A DNA stretch of 64,000 nucleotides from Ensifer adhaerens (GTDB lineage Bacteria > Pseudomonadota > Alphaproteobacteria > Rhizobiales > Rhizobiaceae), in NCBI RefSeq assembly GCF_000697965.2, contig NZ_CP015881.1:434001-498000 (forward strand), written 5' to 3'. The notes beneath the pieces are model-generated. The model was not told the origin of the DNA. It saw nothing but the letters and a program-made list of their open reading frames with translations, and searched no databases. The translations under genes were made by a program, and so were the position numbers. Below, one piece after another: positions 17,489 to 24,325 of the stretch. Numbering within the stretch: the stretch's first letter is position 1; every line of letters begins with the position of its first letter.

Positions 17489-18526
17489 TCAGGCGGGCAC
17501 GGCCGCCTTTGGCTGTTCCAGCAGGTCTGCGTGGTGCGCGGCGGCGACATCGGGGTGCGAGCGCAGCCGGGATTTCAGCACGTTGCGGCCGACCTCGTGG
17601 AAGAGCGGGTTCTGCGGATCCTGGGTGACGCCGCGGACCTCGGCTGCAAGCTGTGGCGGGAGATCGAGCACCGGGATGGTCGAAGCGAGATTGGCGCCGA
17701 GGAAGAAGGCGACCGAGAGCCGATCGCCGCCAGCTGGCGGCGTTACCACCCGGTGGATGTTGGCGAGCAGATAGCCGTTCGATGCCAGTTCCAGGAGTTC
17801 GCCGACATTGATGACGAAGGTGCCGCGCTTCGGCGGTGCGTCGATCCAGCCGCCCTTGCCGTCGTCGACCTGCAGTCCGCCGACCACGTCCTGCAACAGG
17901 ATGGTGACGAAGCCGCCGTCCTTGTGGGCGCCGACGCCCTGATCGCTTTCGGTCTTGTCGCGGCCGGGATAGCGGATGATCTTCAGCAACTGGTTGGGGC
18001 CATCGCGATAGATCGGCCCGAAGACATCGGGCTTCTGCCCGAGCGCTTCGGAGAAAATCTCGATCAGCCGGATGCCGAGCCCGGTGACGGCTTCGATATA
18101 GCCAAGGATCGCAGGCTTCAGTTCCGGCAAGGCGTCCGGAAACTGGTTCGGGCCGACAAGCCGCTTCCACGGCGCATCGCCGGACGCGATATTGAGGCTC
18201 TGGCGCTCGGGACCAAAGTCGACCTGTTCGCGCCAGTCCTGCGTGCCGCGCGTGTATTCGAGGCCGGCGCGATTGTAGCCGCGGAAGTGCGGCGACTTGC
18301 GCATCTCGATCGCCAGCTTGTCGTCCTCCGGCAGCGCGAAGAAGCGGCGCGAAAGCGAGAGAATGCCGTCGATTTCGTCCTGCGGGATCCCGTGGCCCTC
18401 GAGATAAAAGAAGCCCACCGAGCGGGCAACGCTGCGCAACTCGTCGAGCGCTGCGGCCCGCTCGGGGTGGCCCGCCGCAAAGCGCGAAAGGTCAAGGACG
18501 GGCAGGGTTGGATTTGTCTGGCTCAA
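17489..18526 (-). CDS. 2-oxoglutarate/Fe(II) oxygenase, isopenicillin-N-synthase-like, 345 aa
   Basis: Non-haem iron dioxygenase of the IPNS-like superfamily. The N-terminal DIOX_N region includes GFFYLEGHGI. Iron ligands are seen as GAHKDGG (HxD) and the distal His in NIHRVV. RLSVAFF supplies the 2OG-binding R-x-S. A TTG at 18526 follows AAAGGGAG and gives the usual length; the longer GTG start at 18589 adds a Pro/Arg-rich tail with no family match. It is cotranscribed with metY. The substrate is unknown; an organosulfur compound is plausible from context only. Confidence 0.87.
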   Translation of the reverse strand: MSQTNPTLPVLDLSRFAAGHPERAAALDELRSVARSVGFFYLEGHGIPQDEIDGILSLSRRFFALPEDDKLAIEMRKSPHFRGYNRAGLEYTRGTQDWREQVDFGPERQSLNIASGDAPWKRLVGPNQFPDALPELKPAILGYIEAVTGLGIRLIEIFSEALGQKPDVFGPIYRDGPNQLLKIIRYPGRDKTESDQGVGAHKDGGFVTILLQDVVGGLQVDDGKGGWIDAPPKRGTFVINVGELLELASNGYLLANIHRVVTPPAGGDRLSVAFFLGANLASTIPVLDLPPQLAAEVRGVTQDPQNPLFHEVGRNVLKSRLRSHPDVAAAHHADLLEQPKAAVPA

Positions 18527-18962
18527 GCTGGTCTCCCTTTGTCGTTCAGGCGGTGGGCCAGTCGATAAGGGCCCTGCGCCGGTTCGCACATGATGGGAGA
18601 AGCCTAACCGGAGGTGGCTCGCTCACTCAATATTGTCTATGGAAATTATGGACTAAATTTCAACGAAAGCGTGAAGCGCGCTTTCGAACGGAACTGGTTT
18701 GCGGGGAATATCCGTCCCGGTCGTCTGTTTTACGGATTCCCTGAGCTGTCTCATGCGTGCGAGAGCAATGATCGTTCGGCGACGAAATCCGCTTGCGGCG
18801 AAGCGCGGGGAGCGGCAGACGCTAGGCCTAACAACGACCAAAACCCCGCTTCGCCTTCGGCCAAACGGGGCTATTTTCGTGTCATCGCTCAATCGCAAAG
18901 CCACCGGTCCGCGCAGGCGGACCAATCGCGGGATGACGGCAATCCCAAAAGCGGCGTGGAAC
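18527..18962. other. 436-bp region between the oxygenase start and the RiPP-like operon end
   Basis: Holds the oxygenase-metY promoter (AT-rich stretch near 18630-18665 on the minus strand) and a hairpin terminator at 18844-18870. Nothing that looks like a protein gene. A small RNA ending at the same hairpin on the plus strand is conceivable because the hairpin is followed by TATTTT there too. Confidence 0.5.
18844..18870 (-). terminator. Rho-independent terminator of the YcaO/TfuA operon
   Basis: Minus strand: CCCCGTTTGGCC, loop GAA, GGCGAAGCGGGG, followed by TTTT. The stem is about 12 pairs with one G-G mismatch and one wobble. It lies 92 bp past the stop codon of the 78-aa gene. The inverse strand also ends in TATTTT, so it may be bidirectional. 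Confidence 0.75.
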
Positions 18963-19199
18963 TCAGCAGCGGCCGAGGCTCGGGCGCGTCAGCAACTCGT
19001 TGGTCAGATGCGCTCTCTGGCTGCCGCAGTCCTCGGCCTCCTTGAGCAGCGATGCGAGCGCGAGTTCGAGACAGTATTGCACGCCTTCGACGTTGAGGGT
19101 CTTGGCGGAGTCGCGCGCATAGGTGACAAGACGAGCCAGTGCCAAGAGCTCCTTTTCCTTGTCTTCCGGTTCTACCGGCACAGCAAATGAAGATAGCAT
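18963..19199 (-). CDS. Small helical protein at the end of the YcaO/TfuA operon, 78 aa
   Basis: Not recognised as a named family. The predicted protein is mostly helical (ELLALARLVTYARDSAKTL; CLELALASLLKEAED) with two Cys outside the helices' core. The ATG at 19199 follows TGGGGA; an upstream in-frame extension to 19316 lacks an RBS. It is 119 bp after TfuA and lies before the operon terminator, so it is probably cotranscribed. It could be an accessory, immunity or regulatory protein, or unrelated; the sequence does not decide. Confidence 0.6.
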   Translation of the reverse strand: MLSSFAVPVEPEDKEKELLALARLVTYARDSAKTLNVEGVQYCLELALASLLKEAEDCGSQRAHLTNELLTRPSLGRC

Positions 19200-19318
19200 A
19201 ATTTTCCCCAGCTTCCTTTGGATCCGCAGATCCAGCCCACCGTGGCCAATCATAGCGTGACTTCGCGGCATTGCGCGTGACATGAGCGTGACACACGTTG
19301 TATGTGAAAACCACATCC

Positions 19319-20044
19319 TTAAGATGAAGCGTCAGGTTGACCGAACAACCTCTTCCACATGCTGGTAGAATTGAATTTCCAGCCTTGCGATGCAACCGTC
19401 CGTTGGGTTGGCGCGTGTCGCAGTGCGTCCAGTAAATGTCGCGCGTCGATGCCCTTCTGGTCGACATATTCGCTCGCGAGCAGCGCGGTGAGACGGGCGG
19501 GGTCCGTCCCCGCCGGCAGTGCAACGCGCGCGACGATGCCCGCCCAGTTGCGCTCCTTGTAGAACATGGCGGACGCCGTCGCGCCCATCGATGCGATGAG
19601 CGCTGGGTCAAGGGCTTGGGTCTGCGAGAGGCGCTTGAGCGTCGCATCGACGTTGACCAGCGGGAGTGTCAGCGGCAGATAGCCGAGTTCGGCCGGGCCG
19701 TGGATCAGCGCAACGTCGGCGTCGTCCACGCGGGCTCCTTCGGCGTATTGCCGGTAGATCTCGCCAATGCCGACCATGCCGAAGGGCGCGCATTCCACCG
19801 CGCGCAGCGCGCCCATGCTGGCCGCGCCGAAGACCTGCACGCCCAGCGACAGCGCATAGAGGATTTCCTTGTGCCAGACGGGCGCAACATTCTCGAAGTT
19901 GCCGTCGATAAGCCCGATCGCGGTTGCACCGCCCTCAACTGCGCGCAGGACGTCGCCCTGAACGGCAGGCGGGAGGATTAGGACGCTCTTGTCCGCCGCG
20001 TTTCGTGCGTCCGGCAGCGTCGGGCCAACAAAGACAACGTTCAT
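19319..20044 (-). CDS. tfuA: TfuA-like protein, 241 aa
   Basis: TfuA-domain protein, known as the partner of YcaO enzymes in backbone thioamide formation and in the trifolitoxin system. Family features include VFVGPTLPDAR at the N-terminus and the block VQVFGAASMGALRAVE (residues about 69-84), followed by GIGEIYRQY. ATG overlaps the YcaO stop by 4 bp (ATGA), showing translational coupling. In known systems TfuA is thought to help deliver sulfur to the YcaO reaction. No separate sulfur-donor gene is seen beside it. Confidence 0.9.
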   Translation of the reverse strand: MNVVFVGPTLPDARNAADKSVLILPPAVQGDVLRAVEGGATAIGLIDGNFENVAPVWHKEILYALSLGVQVFGAASMGALRAVECAPFGMVGIGEIYRQYAEGARVDDADVALIHGPAELGYLPLTLPLVNVDATLKRLSQTQALDPALIASMGATASAMFYKERNWAGIVARVALPAGTDPARLTALLASEYVDQKGIDARHLLDALRHAPTQRTVASQGWKFNSTSMWKRLFGQPDASS

Positions 20045-21288
20045 CCGGCCTCCAGAGCACGGGCGAGCGCGCGTTCTGCGAAGCGACGCTTGCGCAGGCC
20101 GTCGGGATTCTCGAGGGCCGGAACGATGACCTTGACCACCGAGAAAGGTGCAACGCCTTCCATCAGCGGAACGACGACAACCGTCCGGATGCCAGCCGCT
20201 TCAAGCCGCAGCAGTACGTAATCGAGCAGCGCCTGAGGCCCGGCCGGGGCATCGGGGGCCGCCACGCTTGTCCGGAGCGGCACGGCGGCAAACAGGCCTC
20301 GCGTTTCCTCGGGAAGGTCGCGGGTGAAGGTTTCCGGAAACACATCGTCGCGGGCGCCGCTGATATAGGTAAGCCGCGACTGGGCGGCCTCGGTCACGGC
20401 ACGGATGGCGGCGCGCCGCGCCACGGGGTGGGCACCGTGGCCGATCGTGACGTCGTGATAACGCGGATGCCTGGCCGAGAGAATGCCCGCTTCGGCGAGG
20501 GTTGCGGCATAACAGGGGATGCCGATGTCGCTGGTCATGTCGAACAGGCGCAACTCCAGACCTGAAGAGGCGATCCGTTCCGTAAGGGCATCGAGGACAG
20601 GATCCTCGAAACTTCCCGGATCGATGCAGCTTCGGTGCTTGCCGTTCAGCGGCAGCATTCGCCACAGCGTTTCGGCGTCGCGCTCGATGCGCTCGAGCAA
20701 GCCGTGCAGGGTCGCCTCGACCTCGGTGTTGCCCGAGGCCAGGCCATCGGAGGACTGCCAGTAACGATAACCGACGATCGTCCGGTCGAGGATTGTCGCT
20801 TCGCGCGGAACCCAGGTGGTTGCGCCGTCAAAGAGGTCGAAGCCACGGAGCCAGTCGATCGTTTCGTCGTCCTGAAGGTCCGCTTGCCCCGCCGAGATGA
20901 GCCCCGGCAGATGCAGCGTTCGACCGCCCGTTTCGGAAAGAGCCCGGCTGGTGGCCGTTCTTGTCGGGGCCGACGGCGCGCAGGCCACTGCCCGCTCGAT
21001 CGCCTCCATGGCCGCCGAAACCTTGGCGTCAACGTCGGTGATGCCTTTTCCCTGGTTGATGACGATCGATCGGGCGTTGGGCGACACGGCGCTCCACACG
21101 GGAATGCCGAGCCGGTCGAGGCCGGTCAGCCGCGCAAGCCGGGTGACGCCGAGCGCCGGCAGGAATGCCTCGATCCGCCGGAACGTTTCTTCTGGCGGGC
21201 AGGCGCGATCGCTGTAGGAAAGCGGCTCGGCCGCCGGACGGCTGGAATGCTCGTCCGACGGCCGGCCAGTTTCAGCGGCTTGTGCCAC
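20041..21288 (-). CDS. YcaO-domain cyclodehydratase/thioamidase, about 415 aa
   Basis: ATP-dependent peptide-backbone-modifying enzyme. The YcaO nucleotide/Mg motifs are present: SAAMEAIER (residues 91-99, pattern SxxxExxER), ExxxxxxxE at Glu191/Glu199 within EATLHGLLER, and QSRLTYISGARDD (QxxR-type). The frame is open to 21486, but that part overlaps the peptide gene in another frame. A GTG at 21288, 7 bp after the peptide stop, gives a normal family length. It sits between the peptide and TfuA genes, so the peptide is the probable substrate. No E1-like partner or SagB dehydrogenase is present, which favours thioamidation over azole formation. Confidence 0.9.
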   Translation of the reverse strand: MAQAAETGRPSDEHSSRPAAEPLSYSDRACPPEETFRRIEAFLPALGVTRLARLTGLDRLGIPVWSAVSPNARSIVINQGKGITDVDAKVSAAMEAIERAVACAPSAPTRTATSRALSETGGRTLHLPGLISAGQADLQDDETIDWLRGFDLFDGATTWVPREATILDRTIVGYRYWQSSDGLASGNTEVEATLHGLLERIERDAETLWRMLPLNGKHRSCIDPGSFEDPVLDALTERIASSGLELRLFDMTSDIGIPCYAATLAEAGILSARHPRYHDVTIGHGAHPVARRAAIRAVTEAAQSRLTYISGARDDVFPETFTRDLPEETRGLFAAVPLRTSVAAPDAPAGPQALLDYVLLRLEAAGIRTVVVVPLMEGVAPFSVVKVIVPALENPDGLRKRRFAERALARALEAG

Positions 21289-21295
21289 GCGTGGA

Positions 21296-21517
21296 CTAGC
21301 CGTCCATGAACCCGCCGGAAACGGAGCCGGACGAGGCCGCAACCACGGCGAGATTGACGCCCTTGTGCACCATTGCCCCGCTGTTGTTACGCAGGTCGTT
21401 GGCCGCAGCCAGCGGCCCCTGCGTCGGCGTTGCGATCTGCGAGACCGTGCCCGCATCCAGATCCGCAACCCAAAGCCGGTTGTCACCCGCCAAACCGATC
21501 ACCACTACTTTTGCCAT
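21296..21517 (-). CDS. Candidate RiPP precursor peptide, 73 aa
   Basis: Short protein beginning MAKVVVIGLAGDNRLWVADL and ending SSGSVSGGFMDG. A strong RBS (AGGAGG) sits 6 bp before the ATG at 21517. It lies 32 bp after the BTAD regulator and 7 bp before YcaO. The N-terminal half could be a leader (charged, WVADLDAGTV). The C-terminal half has Asn/Gly/Ser/Ala-rich composition (NDLRNNSGAM; AASSGSVSGG). There is no Cys, so thiazoles are impossible, whereas backbone thioamides or Ser/Thr azolines are possible. No leader cleavage site (double Gly before a core) stands out. I know of no characterised peptide that resembles it. Confidence 0.75.
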   Translation of the reverse strand: MAKVVVIGLAGDNRLWVADLDAGTVSQIATPTQGPLAAANDLRNNSGAMVHKGVNLAVVAASSGSVSGGFMDG

Positions 21518-21549
21518 TTTCCCCTCCTGGCCGTTGCTGATGTGAGAAA

Positions 21550-23421
21550 TCAGAAGCCCGCCTTGCGCAGGCCCTCGCAATAATGAACGCGCTGCCATTC
21601 TTCCCTAAAGGGAACGATGGTCATCCACTTGTCGAGATCAAAGTCCGGATGCACGTCGAAAGTCTTACGGACGAACTGGCGCGCTTTTTTCCGGTTGCCG
21701 AGCATGCCCCAACTTGCCGCCGACAGCCGGTCGGCAGGGGTCGGATCGCGCATGCGCTCGATATAGGCGATCGCCTGCTCATACTGGCCAAGCGAGTAAC
21801 TGGCGCCGGCCGCGGTCCAGAAATATTCGTCCGGCGCAATCGGGTTGAGATCGATTGCTGCCTGGATCTTGCGCAGGCCACCCTCGGGGCGCGAAGCTTG
21901 CACCAGCGTGTCGGCGTAGCTCGCGATCACGTTGGCGTGCTGAGGGCTCAGCGCCTCCGCCTTGTCATGGTATTCCATGCTCTCGTCGAACTGTCTCAAG
22001 TAGAGCTTGACGACGCCAAGCTCGCGATAGCCCGTTGCCAGCGTGTCGTCGGCCACCACCGCATCGCGCGCATGCCGTTCCGCAAGCGCCAGCAGCTCTG
22101 CGTCGCCGCGGGCTGTCAGCAGCCACTCGAAAAAATAGCTGCGGGCGAGCCCGCTCATCGCCGGCGCAAAGCCGGAGTTCTCATAGAGCGACTGGCGGAA
22201 ACTCTTGCGCGCGCGCCGCAGCTCCGGAAGGTTGAGCTGCTTGAGATAGCGCTGTCCGAGCAGGAAGCTGCGGTAGGAGCCGACATTGGTCTCGTAGGTC
22301 TGGCGATGGGTCTCGTTACGCTCCACCTGGTTGGCGATCGCCAGTGCGATCTGGCGGGCAATTTCCCGCCGTGAGGCCATCAGCCCGTCGCCATCGAGAT
22401 TGAAACGGTCGGCCCAGATCACTTCGTCATTGCCAAAGAAGATCAGTTGCGTGAAGAGCGTCAGCCGGCTGCCTTCGTCGGTCAGGCGCGTGTCGAGAAT
22501 GTAGCTGATGGCGTGCTTCTGGTAGGTGCTGGCCTTGTCTGCCTGCAGGCTGATCTGTGCGGCCGTGTAGGGCGCGATCACCGAAACCGAGCGAAGCGCG
22601 CAAAGCCCGATCGTCACGTCCTCGATCAGGGCGCTTGCAAATTGTGTTGCCGGACTGTCGACCGCGCCGTTGTTCGGCGGCAGAAGGACGACGCGCGGCG
22701 GGCGCGAGTCGGCAGCCGACTCCGACGTCGGCGCGATTATCGTCGAGATCGACCGCAATTCCGGCCTGCTGATCGCGATCGCGCCGCCGCCATTCGAGAC
22801 AGCCCGCGCTTCCAGATGGTAGCCCTCAAGCTGAAACGCCTGGGTCAGGATCTTGCGCACGTCCTCGTCGAGCGGGTTGCGCTCGAGCAGCCGGGTCGCT
22901 GCCGCCTTGACCAGCTTGCGATGATTGTTCGTCGCCTCCGCTGCCGCGAGAAGCAGGCTTTCGCGCAGCAGCGCCATATGCTCGCCACGCTGCCGCTCGA
23001 TCCAGCCATGCAGCGCCTGCCCCTGGGACTTCAAGTCCTTGAGGAAGTCTTCCTGGAAGGTTTCGACGGCCCACTGGAGACGGGAAAGTGGATCGCCCGC
23101 CTCACGCCCGATGGTATCGAGGTCGCTCTTGAGCCGGCTGGCGTCGAGGCGCACGGCCGACGGCGAGAAACACAGGAAGTGACAGCCGAGTTCTTCCTGG
23201 CGCGCGCTGATGCGGGAGATCGTCTTGCGCAGATTGACGAAGGCCTGGCTCGGGACGATCTCGTCCCAAAGGAGCTTGGCGACATCGTTTCTGGACTTCT
23301 CGCTATGGCCGCCGACGATCAGATGACACAGGATCAGCAGACCCTTTTCGGGAAACGCTACCTCACGCCCGCCGTTATCGACGAGCCGCAAGCGCCCGAG
23401 GGTCTGCAGTCTGAATGTCAT
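21550..23421 (-). CDS. BTAD-type transcriptional regulator with TPR region, 623 aa
   Basis: SARP/AfsR-like head: a winged-helix DNA-binding domain (about residues 1-95, LQTLGRLRLVDNGGREV) and a bacterial transcriptional activation domain (about 100-215). A middle region resembling adenylate-cyclase-associated domains follows (VVLLPPNNGAVDSPATQFA; ALIEDVTIGLCALRSVSVI). TPR-like helices fill the C-terminal half (about 390-600). No membrane segment is seen. It directly precedes the peptide gene by 32 bp on the same strand, so it is a likely pathway-specific activator or sensor of the YcaO/TfuA operon. Confidence 0.85.
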   Translation of the reverse strand: MTFRLQTLGRLRLVDNGGREVAFPEKGLLILCHLIVGGHSEKSRNDVAKLLWDEIVPSQAFVNLRKTISRISARQEELGCHFLCFSPSAVRLDASRLKSDLDTIGREAGDPLSRLQWAVETFQEDFLKDLKSQGQALHGWIERQRGEHMALLRESLLLAAAEATNNHRKLVKAAATRLLERNPLDEDVRKILTQAFQLEGYHLEARAVSNGGGAIAISRPELRSISTIIAPTSESAADSRPPRVVLLPPNNGAVDSPATQFASALIEDVTIGLCALRSVSVIAPYTAAQISLQADKASTYQKHAISYILDTRLTDEGSRLTLFTQLIFFGNDEVIWADRFNLDGDGLMASRREIARQIALAIANQVERNETHRQTYETNVGSYRSFLLGQRYLKQLNLPELRRARKSFRQSLYENSGFAPAMSGLARSYFFEWLLTARGDAELLALAERHARDAVVADDTLATGYRELGVVKLYLRQFDESMEYHDKAEALSPQHANVIASYADTLVQASRPEGGLRKIQAAIDLNPIAPDEYFWTAAGASYSLGQYEQAIAYIERMRDPTPADRLSAASWGMLGNRKKARQFVRKTFDVHPDFDLDKWMTIVPFREEWQRVHYCEGLRKAGF

Positions 23422-23448
23422 CCGGTCATTCCTGTCGGGCGCGGGTGC

Positions 23449-23898
23449 TTAGCCGTGCAGGTCCTGAGCGTGGCTCGTGCTTGAGCGGACGGTCTCGGTC
23501 TCCGGCGTCTGGGCAACGGCGGCGACCAGCGAGATGATCTTCTTGCGCAGCACCGGGTCCGTGATCTTCAGGAAAGCGCGGTTGAGCGCGATCCCTTCCT
23601 TCGACGAAACGAAGGACGAGATTTCGCTCGGCTCGCGTGTTGTGTCGCCGTTGCGTGCGCCGGCAGGGTCTTCACCCTCCTGGAAGAAGAAGCTCGGGTG
23701 CACGCCGAGGATATCGGCGATCGCCTGCAGACGGCTCGCGCCGATGCGGTTGGTGCCTTTTTCGTACTTCTGTACCTGCTGGAATGTGATCCCGAGACCG
23801 TCGGCCAGCTTCTCCTGGCTCAGTCCGGCCATCAACCGACGCATCCTGACGCGGGAACCGACAAAGACATCGATCTGGCTGGGGGCTTTCGTGTTCAC
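23449..23898 (-). CDS. XRE-family transcriptional regulator, 149 aa
   Basis: Cro/C1-type HTH at about residues 12-70 (VGSRVRMRRLMAGLSQEKLA; GITFQQVQKYEKGTNRI). A longer acidic C-terminal tail follows, as in common rhizobial XRE regulators. The GTG start at 23898 follows GCGGAGGA. It is 27 bp ahead of the BTAD regulator and may head the six-gene operon. The 12-bp palindrome at 23931-23942, just upstream, could be its own operator. Confidence 0.88.
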   Translation of the reverse strand: MNTKAPSQIDVFVGSRVRMRRLMAGLSQEKLADGLGITFQQVQKYEKGTNRIGASRLQAIADILGVHPSFFFQEGEDPAGARNGDTTREPSEISSFVSSKEGIALNRAFLKITDPVLRKKIISLVAAVAQTPETETVRSSTSHAQDLHG

Positions 23899-23930
23899 TT
23901 GTATTTCCTCCGCACGTAGGAGTGGTCAAA

Positions 23931-23942
23931 TCATACATATGA
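23931..23942 (-). promoter_or_regulatory. Palindromic candidate operator TCATA-CA-TATGA
   Basis: Perfect 5-bp arms with a 2-bp centre, 32 bp upstream of the GTG start of the XRE gene, inside an AT-rich stretch that probably holds its promoter. Phage-repressor-like regulators commonly bind such sites; binding here is inference. Confidence 0.4.
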
Positions 23943-24199
23943 GTTTGCTTGAATAAATGACTCTATGCAATCACTACGGGCTAAAACACAAAGATTTGCG
24001 ACGCTTTAATGAATTTGCCCGGGGAGACGGGATAGCGACCGTCGCGATCGGGACAGAAGCGGGCAACCTGAAGGACCGGGGAGGGGCGGTGAAACGGCAT
24101 GCGCCCCTGCGGCGCTCCGAATCGTTCCGGTATCCGGCATTTGCTGCGGCACGTTCCGCTCCGTTGTGTCTAACTTCTCGGTGACCCGTTACGGTCGCC

Positions 24200-24216
24200 G
24201 TTACTGTTACGTACTT
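24200..24216 (+). promoter_or_regulatory. 17-bp shared operator-like site, copy 5 (SH3 protein)
   Basis: Reads GTTACTGTTACGTACTT, identical to copy 4, 109 bp before the SH3-protein ATG. A third GTTAC lies 12 bp further upstream at 24188-24192, so half-sites recur with 6- and 12-bp period. Confidence 0.75.
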
Positions 24217-24325
24217 GCGCTGTGGCGATGGGCAAAGATGTCTATGGCTCAATCAGTTCCGGTGCCAGCTTCGGCTTCAGTCGTTGCGGGCGCGGGTCGG
24301 CCGCCCGGGATCTCGGAGAACCGTA

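Larger units (their letters stand above)
23899..24325. other. 427-bp divergent region between XRE regulator and SH3 protein
   Basis: The left part is AT-rich and contains a palindrome at 23931-23942. The right part contains copy 5 of the 17-bp site. A GCGACCGTCGC inverted repeat occurs near 24047. No protein gene is convincing here. Confidence 0.6.

Noticed and set aside
18600..18870. Small RNA gene ending at the hairpin on the plus strand
   Set aside because: The hairpin has T-rich sides on both strands, but no promoter or conserved RNA sequence could be identified; kept only as a terminator for the minus-strand operon.
18527..18962. SAM-II riboswitch before the oxygenase-metY pair
   Set aside because: Expected in many alphaproteobacteria, but I find neither the conserved core nor the pseudoknot-forming segments here.
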